From an uncultured Clostridium sp. (GTDB lineage: Bacteria > Bacillota > Clostridia > Clostridiales > Clostridiaceae): a DNA stretch of 64,000 bases. The stretch spans positions 18,821 through 82,820 of the forward strand of contig NZ_CAMTIG010000011.1 in the NCBI RefSeq assembly GCF_947072515.1. Direction: 5' to 3'. Shown one piece after another: positions 1-10,130 of this stretch. The position numbers were made by a program, and so were the translations under genes. The notes below the pieces were generated by a model, which had not been told where the DNA came from, ran no database searches, and was given only the letters and a program-made list of their open reading frames with translations. How positions within the stretch are numbered: the stretch's first letter is position 1; every line of letters starts with the position of its first letter.

Positions 1-872
1 CTATTAATGGCGAAAATATAGTTATACGTATTTTAGATAAAGAAGCTTTTAAATTAGATAAAGAAAATTTAGGACTTAATTTAGATGATATAGAAAAATT
101 AAATTCTATTTTAAATAAGCCTTATGGAATAACATTAATAACAGGACCTACAGGAAGTGGGAAAACCTCTACATTATACTCTATATTAAATGATATTAAT
201 AAAGAAGAAAATAATATTATAACTGTTGAGGATCCGGTTGAATATAGTTTAGACGAGGTTGTACAAGTTAACGTTAACAAAAAGGCAAACTTAACATTTG
301 CTAAGGGATTAAGAGCAATATTAAGACAAGACCCAGATTTAATAATGGTGGGAGAAATTAGAGATGAAGAAACTGCTATCATGGCTATTAGAGCAGCAAT
401 AACAGGGCATAAAGTTTTAAGTACAGTTCATACAAATGATGCAGTAAGAACTATTGCAAGATTAGAAGATATGGGGATTAAACCATATCTTCTAGCATCA
501 TCTTTAGTTGGAATTGTATCACAAAGGCTTATAAGAAAGATTTGCCCGTATTGTAAAGAAGAATATTTAGCAAATATAAATGAAAAAGAAGTTTTAGGTG
601 TTAATTTAGAAGATGAACTAAAATTATTTAAATCTTGCGGATGTGCTTATTGTTCAAATATTGGATATAAAGGAAGAATTGGAATATTTGAAATTATGGA
701 AATAAATGCTGAAATAAGAGAAATCATAAGTTCTAGAGGTGGAATAAAAGCTCTAGAAGAAGCTGCTAAAAGAAATGGAATGAAAGATATTTTAGAATCA
801 GCAAAAGAAAAAGTTTTAAATGGAACTACAAGTTTAAGTGAGTTATTAAATATAGCATTAATAAAAGGATAG
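1..872 (+). CDS. pilB: Type IV pilus assembly/extension ATPase PilB (GspE family), 5' truncated by window edge
   Basis: Frame 3 is open from the window start: INGENIVIRILDKE...GITLITGPTGSGKTSTLYS...VEDPVEYS...LRQDPDLIMVGEIRDEETA (Walker A, Asp/His boxes), then a CxxC...CxxC zinc motif. The ORF-track start at 345 is internal. Confidence 0.95.
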   Translation, partial: INGENIVIRILDKEAFKLDKENLGLNLDDIEKLNSILNKPYGITLITGPTGSGKTSTLYSILNDINKEENNIITVEDPVEYSLDEVVQVNVNKKANLTFAKGLRAILRQDPDLIMVGEIRDEETAIMAIRAAITGHKVLSTVHTNDAVRTIARLEDMGIKPYLLASSLVGIVSQRLIRKICPYCKEEYLANINEKEVLGVNLEDELKLFKSCGCAYCSNIGYKGRIGIFEIMEINAEIREIISSRGGIKALEEAAKRNGMKDILESAKEKVLNGTTSLSELLNIALIKG

Positions 873-881
873 TTATTTAGG

Positions 882-2096
882 ATGAATATGTTTAAGTATG
901 AAGCTAAAAGTTTAGAAGGAAAAATAATAAAGGGCTCAATGGAAGGAATAGATGAAAAAGCTATACGAAAGAGTCTTAAAAATAGTGGATATTATGTTGT
1001 TAAAATTATAAAAGTTAATTCAGGATTAAATAGAGAAATAACTTTTTCAAAAAAACAAATTACGGATGCTGACTATGCAATGATATGTAGAGAAATATAT
1101 TTTTCTCTTTCATCAGGAATGCCTCTTCTAGACAGTTTAGAAATTGTAACAGAAGGTATAGAAAATAAAGAATTAAAGAGAATTCTAGTTAATATAAAAA
1201 AAGATGTGGAAAGTGGTAATTCATTTTCTTCGGCGTTAAGAAAGTATAAAAAAATACCAACTATATTGTGGAGTATGGTACAAGTTGGAGAAGAAGTAGG
1301 ACAATTAGATGAAATAATGAATGAACTTTCAGAGTTTTATTATAAGCAAAATGAGCAAAAGAAAAAAATAAAGAATTCACTTTTATATCCTAAATTCTTA
1401 TTTGTTTTTGCAATGATTGTTATAACATTTCTTGTAGTTTATATAGTACCTATTTTTATTCAAAATTTACAGATTGCTAAAGGTCAAATTCCAATACCTA
1501 CGAAAATAGTCATGGGTATAAGTGATGTAATCGGGAAGTATTGGGTTTTTATAGGGGTTGCTATATGTATTTTATTTATCATAAAAAGAGCATTTCTTAA
1601 TAAAAATAAAAGATATATTTATTTTAGAGATAAATATTTAATGAATTCTAGAGTTTTAGGAAAAATAACACAATTAATTATAACAGCAAGATTTGCAAGC
1701 ACATTCTCTATATTATTTAGTGGAGGTATAAGTGTTGTAAGATGTTTTGAAATAATTGCTAATGTTATTGATAATGAATATGTAAGAGAAAAACTAGAGC
1801 TTGGGAAGCAGATGATAAGTAGAGGTTCTACTATAGGTGAAGCACTTGAAGAGTATAGGGTTTTACCTAAAATGATAATAAGAACGATTAAAATTGGTGA
1901 ACGCTCAGGTTCATTAGATAAAATTTTAAAAAAATCAGCTACTTATTATGAAGCAGAAGCAAACTTTAAGTTAGAAGCAATATCAAAGCTTATTGAACCA
2001 ATAATGATAGTAATATTAGCATTTATAGTTGGATTCATAGTTATATCAATGATAATGCCTATATTTGCTATGTATAATGCTGTAATGAGGTATTAA
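882..2096 (+). CDS. pilC: Type IV pilus inner membrane platform protein PilC
   Basis: T2SSF-type repeats (two homologous halves with multiple TM helices), located directly after pilB. Confidence 0.93.
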   Translation: MNMFKYEAKSLEGKIIKGSMEGIDEKAIRKSLKNSGYYVVKIIKVNSGLNREITFSKKQITDADYAMICREIYFSLSSGMPLLDSLEIVTEGIENKELKRILVNIKKDVESGNSFSSALRKYKKIPTILWSMVQVGEEVGQLDEIMNELSEFYYKQNEQKKKIKNSLLYPKFLFVFAMIVITFLVVYIVPIFIQNLQIAKGQIPIPTKIVMGISDVIGKYWVFIGVAICILFIIKRAFLNKNKRYIYFRDKYLMNSRVLGKITQLIITARFASTFSILFSGGISVVRCFEIIANVIDNEYVREKLELGKQMISRGSTIGEALEEYRVLPKMIIRTIKIGERSGSLDKILKKSATYYEAEANFKLEAISKLIEPIMIVILAFIVGFIVISMIMPIFAMYNAVMRY

Positions 2097-2098
2097 AG

Positions 2099-2515
2099 AT
2101 GAAAAAGAAAATAAAAGGATTTACATTAGTTGAATTAATAGCAGTAATAGCAGTATTAGGGATTATAGCAGTTATAATTATTCCTAATGTATTAGGATAT
2201 ATAAAATCAACAGAACAAGCTAAAATAAAAAATGAAGCTACAATAATGGTTCAGATTGCATATAGACAGCAAGCGGTGGGGGGAATAGACCTTTCAAATA
2301 AAAGTAGTCCAGTAAGATTATATGATTTACTTCAATTATATGATAATGAAAAATATATTGGATATTCGGTGTCTAGTCCTGAAGCTGCATGGAATGACTT
2401 GGGAGTTATGACAACGTTACAACAGTTAATTGAAATATCAAATATGCCAGTTAAGGACATTCCAATTAAAAATGGAAAACTTCCACAAGTAAACGGACAG
2501 GCTGTTTTAAATTGA
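2099..2515 (+). CDS. Type IV prepilin-like protein
   Basis: N-terminal KKIKGFTLVELIAVIAVLGIIAVIIIP class III signal/prepilin motif. Confidence 0.9.
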   Translation: MKKKIKGFTLVELIAVIAVLGIIAVIIIPNVLGYIKSTEQAKIKNEATIMVQIAYRQQAVGGIDLSNKSSPVRLYDLLQLYDNEKYIGYSVSSPEAAWNDLGVMTTLQQLIEISNMPVKDIPIKNGKLPQVNGQAVLN

Positions 2516-2576
2516 TTTTAGAGATAGAAATATCTTTAATATATATTTTGTTTTTATACAAAGGAGGAATTTATAA

Positions 2577-2975
2577 ATGAAAAAAATTACTAAAGGAAAA
2601 AAGAAAGGGTTCACGCTTATTGAACTTATTGCTGTTGTAGCAATATTAGCAATATTAGCCGCAATTATAATACCAAATGTAATAAACTATATTGATAATG
2701 CTAAAATAGCAGCAAATAAAACAGAGGCCTCAACTATATATAATGCAGCTTTAGCCGCAAATACAGAAGCAAATCAACAAGATCCATCAACAGGATTAAC
2801 TACAGAGGCTTTAAATAATCTTCAAATTTCACAATTAAAAACTACATTTAAAAGTGATTCACTGTTTGTAAATGAAATTAAATATAATACTGTTATAACT
2901 TCAAGTACAACAGTAGGACAATTAGTAGGAATAATGGAAAATGGTAAAGTTACAACTACTGATAGTTCAAATTAA
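2577..2975 (+). CDS. pilA: Major type IV pilin-like protein (PilA)
   Basis: KKGFTLIELIAVVAILAILAAIIIPN prepilin motif; strong RBS aaggagg upstream; terminator-like hairpin after it. Confidence 0.85.
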   Translation: MKKITKGKKKGFTLIELIAVVAILAILAAIIIPNVINYIDNAKIAANKTEASTIYNAALAANTEANQQDPSTGLTTEALNNLQISQLKTTFKSDSLFVNEIKYNTVITSSTTVGQLVGIMENGKVTTTDSSN

Positions 2976-3042
2976 CACAATATAATTAGAAATAAAGCTG
3001 TCTTAAAGTAGGGCAGCTTTTTAAATATAATAAGGAGGAATT

Positions 3043-3810
3043 ATGCTAGTTGAAGTAAAAATTATTAGTTGTCTTTTTATTGGAATTATAGGACTTGTTT
3101 TAGGGAGTTTTTTTAATGTGTGTATATTAAGAATACCTAAAGGTGAAAGTATAGTTTATCCTCCATCACATTGTAGCTGTGGACATATCTTGAAATGGTA
3201 CGAACTTATTCCAGTTTTAAGTTGGATAGGATTAAAAGGAAGATGTAGAAAGTGCAAAGAAAAAATAAGTTTCCAATATCCTTTAATAGAAATAATAACA
3301 GCAGTTATTTTTATAGTAATATTTTTATTTTTTGGATTTTCAATAAATACTATAAAGTTTTTAGTGTTATTTTCTATTTTACTTATAGATTCAGCTATAG
3401 ATATAAAAACGCAAGATGTATATTTTTCCATATCTATTGTGGCTTTTATTTTTGGCGTAATATTTAATATTATAGGGATTTTACAAGGGGGAAGTTTAAG
3501 TCAATCAATAATATCAGTTGCTATAGCCATAGTTTTAATGGGAGTTATTTATTTAAGCAGTAAAAAGGTTGAGGGATTTGGATTAGGAGATGTAGAAATA
3601 ATAGTATTCATATCTTTATATGTAGCTCCATCAAATTTAGTAGTTATAATATTTTTAGCTATTGTTTTAGGAGGCGTTTATAGTATAGGTTTACTTTTAA
3701 AAGGGGAAAGAGGAAGAAGAATAGCATTTGTCCCATTTATTGCTGTTGGAGCTTTAATTGGAGTTACATTTGGAACACAACTTTTAAATATGTATATGAA
3801 GCTTTTATAG
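3043..3810 (+). CDS. pilD: Prepilin peptidase / A24 leader peptidase
   Basis: GSFFNVCILRIPKGES, CxxC pairs, SWIGLKGRCRKC, GFGLGDVE catalytic motif; polytopic membrane protein. Confidence 0.94.
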   Translation: MLVEVKIISCLFIGIIGLVLGSFFNVCILRIPKGESIVYPPSHCSCGHILKWYELIPVLSWIGLKGRCRKCKEKISFQYPLIEIITAVIFIVIFLFFGFSINTIKFLVLFSILLIDSAIDIKTQDVYFSISIVAFIFGVIFNIIGILQGGSLSQSIISVAIAIVLMGVIYLSSKKVEGFGLGDVEIIVFISLYVAPSNLVVIIFLAIVLGGVYSIGLLLKGERGRRIAFVPFIAVGALIGVTFGTQLLNMYMKLL

Positions 3811-3820
3811 GAGGACTAAG

Positions 3821-4861
3821 ATGAAATTTAGTAATAATAAAAAACAGATAGTATTAAAAATTGAAGATGATTTTATAGATATTATATGTGGGAGTAAGTT
3901 GAAAATAGATTTTGAAGGAACAATGATATTAAAAGAAGGATTATGTGAAGATGGATACTTAAAAAATGTTTTAGAATTATCTAATATTTTAAATCTTTAT
4001 TTTCTAAAACATAAAATTAAAGCTAAAGAGATATCTTTTGTGATACCTAGTGGAGATAGTGTAGTTAGAAATATTAAAACACCTTATATAAGAGGAAAAG
4101 AGTTTGAAAAAAATATTTACTTAGAAGTAGAAGAACTTATAGCTAATTGGGATGAATATTATATTGATTATGAAGTTATAAAAGATATAAAAGATGATAA
4201 TGGAAAAATACAAAATCAAGAAGTTTTAATTGTAGGATGTCAAAAAGAAAAAATAGATTTATTAGTAGAATTAAGCGATGCATTAGGAAAAAAATTAAAT
4301 AAGATAGATACATTAACAAATACTTTAAATAAGGTTATGATAAATGGAAATATTGATTATACAGGTAAAAGCGCCTGTTTAGTTTATCTAGGACATAATT
4401 TTAGTAATATATCTATTTCTGAGAATTTAGTATTTAAAATGGATAGAACAATCTTATTTGGTGTTAAAAATATAATTAGAGAGTATGAAAATAATAATAT
4501 TTTAGCTAATGATGAAAATAATTATAAGAAGGAAAAAGATAAATTTGAAAGAGATATTTTAAATATAGATAAGTTTTTTAGAGATAATCAAAAAATTAAA
4601 GAAATACTAGATAATTTTTTAGAGCTCATAGAGAAAACTATGAAATTTTATAATTCTAATAGTGAGCATAAGGGAATAGTAGAAATAGTATTATTATCAC
4701 AAATACATATTAGTGAAGGTTTACTAAAATATTTAGAAAATTATTTAAGTTTAAATATTAGATATATAAAGGGACAAAGAGGACTAGGAATAGAGTTTAG
4801 AAGTAAGAATATAAGTGAATTTAAATATTTATCTTTATATGGAGTATTTTTAAGGAGATAA
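3821..4861 (+). CDS. pilM: PilM-like type IV pilus biogenesis protein
   Basis: Operon position before PilN/PilO-like genes; actin-like ATPase style features. Confidence 0.75.
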   Translation: MKFSNNKKQIVLKIEDDFIDIICGSKLKIDFEGTMILKEGLCEDGYLKNVLELSNILNLYFLKHKIKAKEISFVIPSGDSVVRNIKTPYIRGKEFEKNIYLEVEELIANWDEYYIDYEVIKDIKDDNGKIQNQEVLIVGCQKEKIDLLVELSDALGKKLNKIDTLTNTLNKVMINGNIDYTGKSACLVYLGHNFSNISISENLVFKMDRTILFGVKNIIREYENNNILANDENNYKKEKDKFERDILNIDKFFRDNQKIKEILDNFLELIEKTMKFYNSNSEHKGIVEIVLLSQIHISEGLLKYLENYLSLNIRYIKGQRGLGIEFRSKNISEFKYLSLYGVFLRR

Positions 4862-4865
4862 GATT

Positions 4866-5507
4866 ATGTCAAAAGAAATTAATTTAAATCCGAAAGTTTT
4901 ACAAAAGAGAAATTCAAAAGGTCATGAAAATGAAGTAATTATAATTGTATTTTTTATATTTTTAATAGGATTATTTTTCTTTGGAACATACCAATATATT
5001 AATTATAGAAATTTAATAAAGCAGATGAACTCTCTTCAAGTAGAGACACAAGGATTGAATTTTCAAAATAATAATATGGAACTATCTAAAAAGATAGATG
5101 AGAAAAATAAAGAAATTAAAAGTTTAAATGGATTAAAGTCAAAGAATAATTATTATAATGAAATTCATAATATTGAGAAATATGAGCCAAAAGGCATAAT
5201 AATAACTGGAATAAATGCTGATAAAAATGGAATAAACATAACTGGAATAGCAATTAATGATAGTTTAGTTCCGATATTTTTAAAAAATTTAAAAGAGAGT
5301 AAAGAATATAGTGATGTATTTTTAAATAACATGCAAAATATAAAAGAGATACAAAAAAATAAAATTGAAAATACAAAAAATAAAAATATTGGAGAAAATT
5401 CAGCTAATATAGCTAGCAATACACAAGATCAAAATAAAAGTATAGAACAAACTTTTTTTACTATTCAAATAGGAGGTAATAATAATGGGGCGAATGAACA
5501 AAGCTAA
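4866..5507 (+). CDS. pilN: PilN-like protein
   Basis: Single N-terminal TM plus coiled coil, between pilM and pilO. Confidence 0.65.
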   Translation: MSKEINLNPKVLQKRNSKGHENEVIIIVFFIFLIGLFFFGTYQYINYRNLIKQMNSLQVETQGLNFQNNNMELSKKIDEKNKEIKSLNGLKSKNNYYNEIHNIEKYEPKGIIITGINADKNGINITGIAINDSLVPIFLKNLKESKEYSDVFLNNMQNIKEIQKNKIENTKNKNIGENSANIASNTQDQNKSIEQTFFTIQIGGNNNGANEQS

Positions 5508-6123
5508 AAAGAAAAAAGAAAATAAGTTAAAACTTTCTTTAAAGAGTTTGAGTTTAAGAGAAAAGATATTACTTCTTATAAGTGCCATTATTTTTATTTT
5601 TTTAATTGGTAACTTTGTATTCATAAGACCTATTATATTAAAAGGAGTAGATGTACAAAATGAAATAGTTGCTTTGAACTTAGAAAAGACTCAAGGAATA
5701 ACAAGTAATGAAACTAATAATAGACTTATAAACGAATATAGTTTAGACGAAGAAAAATATAATTCATTGATGAAGGAATTTGAAAATAATATAAATCAAG
5801 AAGAACTTGTTAAAGAGCTCATTCAATTAGGAAAAGATAATGGTATTCAAATAAAGGATATTACATTTGAAAAAGGACAAGAAGAGGCAACAGTTAAAAA
5901 AATAATTAACAATAGCGGAACTATAAATATACAAGGAGAGTATTCAAATATATTGAATTTTATAAAAGGAGTACAAAATAGCAGCAATGAAGTTCTTATA
6001 AATGGAGTAAATATTGCACAAAAAAATAATGATATTAATCAAATTAATACTAGTAAAGAATATACTGCAACTATAAATATAAATTATTTTAATATAGTTA
6101 AAGGATCTAGTGGAAATGAATAA
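5485..6123 (+). CDS. pilO: PilO-like protein
   Basis: Single N-terminal TM plus coiled coil/ferredoxin-like region; operon position. Confidence 0.65.
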   Translation: MGRMNKAKKKKENKLKLSLKSLSLREKILLLISAIIFIFLIGNFVFIRPIILKGVDVQNEIVALNLEKTQGITSNETNNRLINEYSLDEEKYNSLMKEFENNINQEELVKELIQLGKDNGIQIKDITFEKGQEEATVKKIINNSGTINIQGEYSNILNFIKGVQNSSNEVLINGVNIAQKNNDINQINTSKEYTATININYFNIVKGSSGNE

Positions 6124-7225
6124 GAAAAAAGGTGCTTCACTAATAGAAGTTATGGCAGCTATAGCTATTATGGGAATGTTATCCATAGTAGTAGTTGGAA
6201 TGTGTATACAGAGTAATAAAACAGTAATTAAAAATTCTACATTGATAAGTGAAACATCAGTTTTAGAAACAATAGCAGATTATATGTATTCTGCACCAAC
6301 AGAATATTATACAGAAAATTTAGGACTTACAAATGGAAATGAAAAAGCAACTGGTACTCAAAATTGTAAATTTGTAATTGAATCAGTAGATTTAAAAGGG
6401 TTAATAAATAATTTGAATAATATACAAATGGGACAAAATAACAACTCTAATATAAATGAAGTAGGAAGTTTAGATGGAAAGATTAAATTTATAGGAATTA
6501 TAAAGGTTCGATATATAAAAGATGAAATATATGGATGTAAAATATCTTTATATACAACAAAGGATGGAGCATTACTTAATATATTAAATGATGCAGACTT
6601 AGAAACAGGTGGGTTCTATAATGAAAATTTAAATGAATCTTATAAGAAAAATTTCAATATGATAAAAAGAAATATTGTTATTAATACTGTAGGAGAAAAA
6701 GCTATAAGCGGAAATGATGGAAGCTCAAGTAGTTGGAATCCATCAAAAAATAGTTCAGGTGAAGGATGGATACCAAGTGGTTGGAATCCAAATTCAGTTA
6801 TTCCTAAAAATATAGTAAGTCCTTTATATTGGTCTTGGGGAACTTGGGGGAAAATGGAATGGTGGAATGGTGAATGGAATCCTGGAACTTGGTTTTATGA
6901 AAATTGGATAAATCTTGGAAGTGGTCTATATCAAATGAAAAATGAGGATTATGAATATAATAATTCTACAGGAATAGTATATCAAGAAAATAATTTAGGA
7001 CAATATATTGAGATAGGAAGAACTATTCCAGGAATATTTAATGATTGGCAAAGGTATAATTGGACAAACTTTGGATTTGGTATATATAGAAGCACTATAA
7101 ATTCAGATATGTGGTATGACAATAATAACGGAGGAATTTATTACAGTGTATGGGATTTAGCTAAAGATGTAATATTAAATCAAAAACCAGTACGTATTAC
7201 AATTCCACATATATTTAGTGAATAG
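6110..7225 (+). CDS. Minor prepilin (PilV-like) with tryptophan-rich C-terminal domain
   Basis: KKGASLIEVMAAIAIMGMLSIVVVG prepilin motif; W-rich segment SGWNPNSVIP...WSWGTWGKMEWWNGEWNPGTWFYENW. Confidence 0.8.
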   Translation: MEMNKKKGASLIEVMAAIAIMGMLSIVVVGMCIQSNKTVIKNSTLISETSVLETIADYMYSAPTEYYTENLGLTNGNEKATGTQNCKFVIESVDLKGLINNLNNIQMGQNNNSNINEVGSLDGKIKFIGIIKVRYIKDEIYGCKISLYTTKDGALLNILNDADLETGGFYNENLNESYKKNFNMIKRNIVINTVGEKAISGNDGSSSSWNPSKNSSGEGWIPSGWNPNSVIPKNIVSPLYWSWGTWGKMEWWNGEWNPGTWFYENWINLGSGLYQMKNEDYEYNNSTGIVYQENNLGQYIEIGRTIPGIFNDWQRYNWTNFGFGIYRSTINSDMWYDNNNGGIYYSVWDLAKDVILNQKPVRITIPHIFSE

Positions 7226-7267
7226 GAATTAAAGTAATAAAATTAGATAACCTTTTGAGGTGGGAAA

Positions 7268-7771
7268 ATGAAAAAAAAGGGATTTACATTAGTTGAAGTT
7301 ATAGCCGTTATGGCGATAACTTCAATTATAATAATAACTATTGGAAGCTTCTTTTTGAATTATAGCAAAGTTGATATTCAAATGAAAAATAGTACTATAA
7401 ATGAAAATTATTATAATATAGCTAAATCAAAAATTATAAATTTAGCATACAACAAAAATATAATAAATCCTAAAGAAAATACGATAATGGATTCTTCAGG
7501 TAATATAATGAATGTAGAATTTATTATAAAAGAAGATAATAAAGAAAATTTATTATGTGAAATTAATAATGAATATTATATATATATGGGAGTAACTATA
7601 AAAAATGGTGTGTTGGAAAGTTATTTAGAAAAGAATAAGTTAGAAAACGTAGGAGATATAAAAATGGATTGGAATTCTAAAAGTATAAACACTAATTTAT
7701 TACAGGTAGATTTAACTATAAACATAAATAAAACTACAAAGACTTACGAATTTTCTTTAATAAAATCTTAG
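7268..7771 (+). CDS. Minor prepilin
   Basis: KKKGFTLVEVIAVMAITSIIIITIGSFFL prepilin motif. Confidence 0.85.
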   Translation: MKKKGFTLVEVIAVMAITSIIIITIGSFFLNYSKVDIQMKNSTINENYYNIAKSKIINLAYNKNIINPKENTIMDSSGNIMNVEFIIKEDNKENLLCEINNEYYIYMGVTIKNGVLESYLEKNKLENVGDIKMDWNSKSINTNLLQVDLTININKTTKTYEFSLIKS

Positions 7772-7807
7772 TATTTGTAGATAGATTCTCAAAATTGAGG
7801 TGAAGCT

Positions 7808-8992
7808 ATGAAAAAAAAGCAGGGAGCAGCATTAATATGGGTATTGATGATTTTTACAGTGCTTATAATAACAGGAACTGCAATTATGGTTTTAATAACC
7901 AGTGCAAATAGAATTGATAATTCTAGTAGTATACAATCAAATTTAAGAATAGAAACATATACAGGGATAAATTTAGGTGAATACTATCTAGTAAATGAAG
8001 AGAAATATAAAGAGATAACTGCAAATAATAAAGAAGTTATATTAAATAAAGAAGAAGTTATAAACATAGCAAATAATTTAGGTGAACAGAATTTGATAGA
8101 GGGGATAAATAAATATGATTTGAATATTCAGTATAAATGGATATCTAATAATGAATATGAAATTACTAGTGTCGCTAAATTAAATGGACAAAGTTATAAG
8201 CAAAGTAAAAATATAGAGGTAATTGAAAGTGAAGAGACTAAGATAAAAAAAGAAATAGATAGTTTTATGAATAATATATCAGGAATTTCAATATTAGGAG
8301 AAGGAACGGGGATTAAAGATTTTAATATTGAAAGAGAAAGTAATCTTGAAAATGATTCAACTTGGAATTTAGTTTTAAATAATTTAGGAATAAATATAAA
8401 AAGAATTAAAAATATAGTAGATGTTACAAATGAAATAAATAATTCAAAAGTAAATTTAACTATTATGAATTGTAAAAATGAGAATTCAGAAAATGGAACG
8501 GATTCAAAAGGGCTAACTTTAAAATTTAAAAGTAATCCTTTAAAAGTGGATGTAAATTATTTGAATAAACTTAATTTAATTTCTGCTAATCCAGGAGATG
8601 TGATACTAATAAACGGTGCTTTAAATAGTAATAATATAAAGTTAGAAAATGAAAAAAATTTAACTGAAGAACAAATTGAAGAAAGTGATGGAATATTAGT
8701 ATATTTGGGGGGATATGTACCAAGTCAGAAGTGGGCATTGATTAATAATGGAAATATTATAATAAATTCAAAATTAGATAAAAATGCAAGTTTTAATAAT
8801 ATGCTTATTTACTCAACTAAACAAATAGTGTTACAGGGAAGCTTAGAAAACCAAGTTTATTATATTCAATGGTCAGATTTAATTGCTAATTATGGAATAT
8901 GTTTCCAAAACACTAATATTGAAATGGCTAATGAATTTAATTTAACAGAAAAGCAAGCTTTTAGAAATATTTTAGAAAAGATAGTTAGATAA
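7808..8992 (+). CDS. PilX-like minor pilin / pilus-associated protein
   Basis: N-terminal KKQGAALIWVLMIFTVLIITGTAIMVLI; last gene before operon terminator. Confidence 0.65.
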   Translation: MKKKQGAALIWVLMIFTVLIITGTAIMVLITSANRIDNSSSIQSNLRIETYTGINLGEYYLVNEEKYKEITANNKEVILNKEEVINIANNLGEQNLIEGINKYDLNIQYKWISNNEYEITSVAKLNGQSYKQSKNIEVIESEETKIKKEIDSFMNNISGISILGEGTGIKDFNIERESNLENDSTWNLVLNNLGINIKRIKNIVDVTNEINNSKVNLTIMNCKNENSENGTDSKGLTLKFKSNPLKVDVNYLNKLNLISANPGDVILINGALNSNNIKLENEKNLTEEQIEESDGILVYLGGYVPSQKWALINNGNIIINSKLDKNASFNNMLIYSTKQIVLQGSLENQVYYIQWSDLIANYGICFQNTNIEMANEFNLTEKQAFRNILEKIVR

Positions 8993-9003
8993 TAAATTAA
9001 TTT

Positions 9004-9049
9004 AAATAGGTTTTATTTGAAAGTTTCAAATAAAACCTATAATTTTTTT
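9004..9049 (+). terminator. Intrinsic terminator of pilus operon
   Basis: ATAGGTTTTATTTGAAA-gt-TTCAAATAAAACCTAT followed by aatttttttc. Confidence 0.9.
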
Positions 9050-9161
9050 CTTAAATTTAAATATAATTAAAAAATAAATAAAAATAAAAGTTGAAAAATG
9101 TTGATAAATTATGAACAATATGTTATTATTTATTTAACAAAAGAAGCGGGGGGTATAAATT

Positions 9162-10010
9162 TTGAGAAAGATAGCAGTGTTAACGGATAGTAGTTGTGAT
9201 TTATCATTAGAAACAATAAAAGAAAATAATATAGAGATGTTACCAATTAGAATAATATATAAAAATGAAGAGTTTGAAGATAAAATAACTATAACATCAA
9301 AAGCAATGTATGAAAGACTAGCAGATGAAATTCCAACAACTTCATTACCTAATTTAGATACTACGGAAAAAGTTTTAGATAGGCTTAAGAAAGAGGGATT
9401 TACAGATGTAATGGTAGTTTGTGTATCAAGTAAATTATCAGGAACATTAAATAGTATAAGACTGGTTTGTGAAGAGCAAGAAGAGTTGAAGTTTCATTAT
9501 TTAGATACTAAGACATTAGGATATCCACAAGGAGCTATTGTTTTAGAGGTGGTTAAAATGGTTAACGATGGAAAGATGCCAGAGGATATAATTGCAGAAT
9601 TTCAAAACATTAAAGAAAGAGTGCACGGATTTGTTACATTTGATACTTTAGAGTTTTTAAAAAGAGGTGGACGTATAGGGAAAGTTGCAGGTACGATTGG
9701 AGAAATATTAAACTTAAAGCCAGTTATTGCATCAAATGAAGAGGGTGAACTGTATACATATGCTAAAACTAGAGGAAGAAAAAAAGCAATAACTAAAATA
9801 AGAGATATTTTAATGGAGTATTTAGAAAAAAATAAATGTAAAGTTTGGGTTTTAAGTGGTGCAGCAGATGAAGAAGCAAAAATGTTTTTTGAAAAAATAA
9901 AAGATCATGAAAATATTACTCAGATTTCATTGGAGCAAATTGGAGCAGCTATGGGAATTCATACAGGTCCAGGTGCTTTAGGAATATGTATTTTAGAGGA
10001 AAAGGTATAG
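9162..10010 (+). CDS. DegV family fatty-acid-binding protein (TTG start)
   Basis: IAVLTDSSCDLS...TTSLPN...VSSKLSGT...FVTFDTLEFLKRGGRIG...HTGPGALGI. Confidence 0.95.
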   Translation: MRKIAVLTDSSCDLSLETIKENNIEMLPIRIIYKNEEFEDKITITSKAMYERLADEIPTTSLPNLDTTEKVLDRLKKEGFTDVMVVCVSSKLSGTLNSIRLVCEEQEELKFHYLDTKTLGYPQGAIVLEVVKMVNDGKMPEDIIAEFQNIKERVHGFVTFDTLEFLKRGGRIGKVAGTIGEILNLKPVIASNEEGELYTYAKTRGRKKAITKIRDILMEYLEKNKCKVWVLSGAADEEAKMFFEKIKDHENITQISLEQIGAAMGIHTGPGALGICILEEKV

Positions 10011-10015
10011 AAAAA

Positions 10016-10048
10016 AGCGGACAAGTTATAAAGCTTGTTCGTTTTTGT
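10016..10048 (+). terminator. Intrinsic terminator after degV
   Basis: gcggacaag ttataaag cttgttcgtttttg hairpin. Confidence 0.8.
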
Positions 10049-10130
10049 GGTTTTTAAAAATAACAAGCCTCTACAATTGTAAAAAAAAGGTAGTATGATA
10101 TAATGTAAAATGTAACAGGAGGGGCGTAAG

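Noticed and set aside
122-382. 86-aa minus-strand ORF in pilB
   Set aside because: Antisense to a clearly coding pilB frame; no supporting motif.
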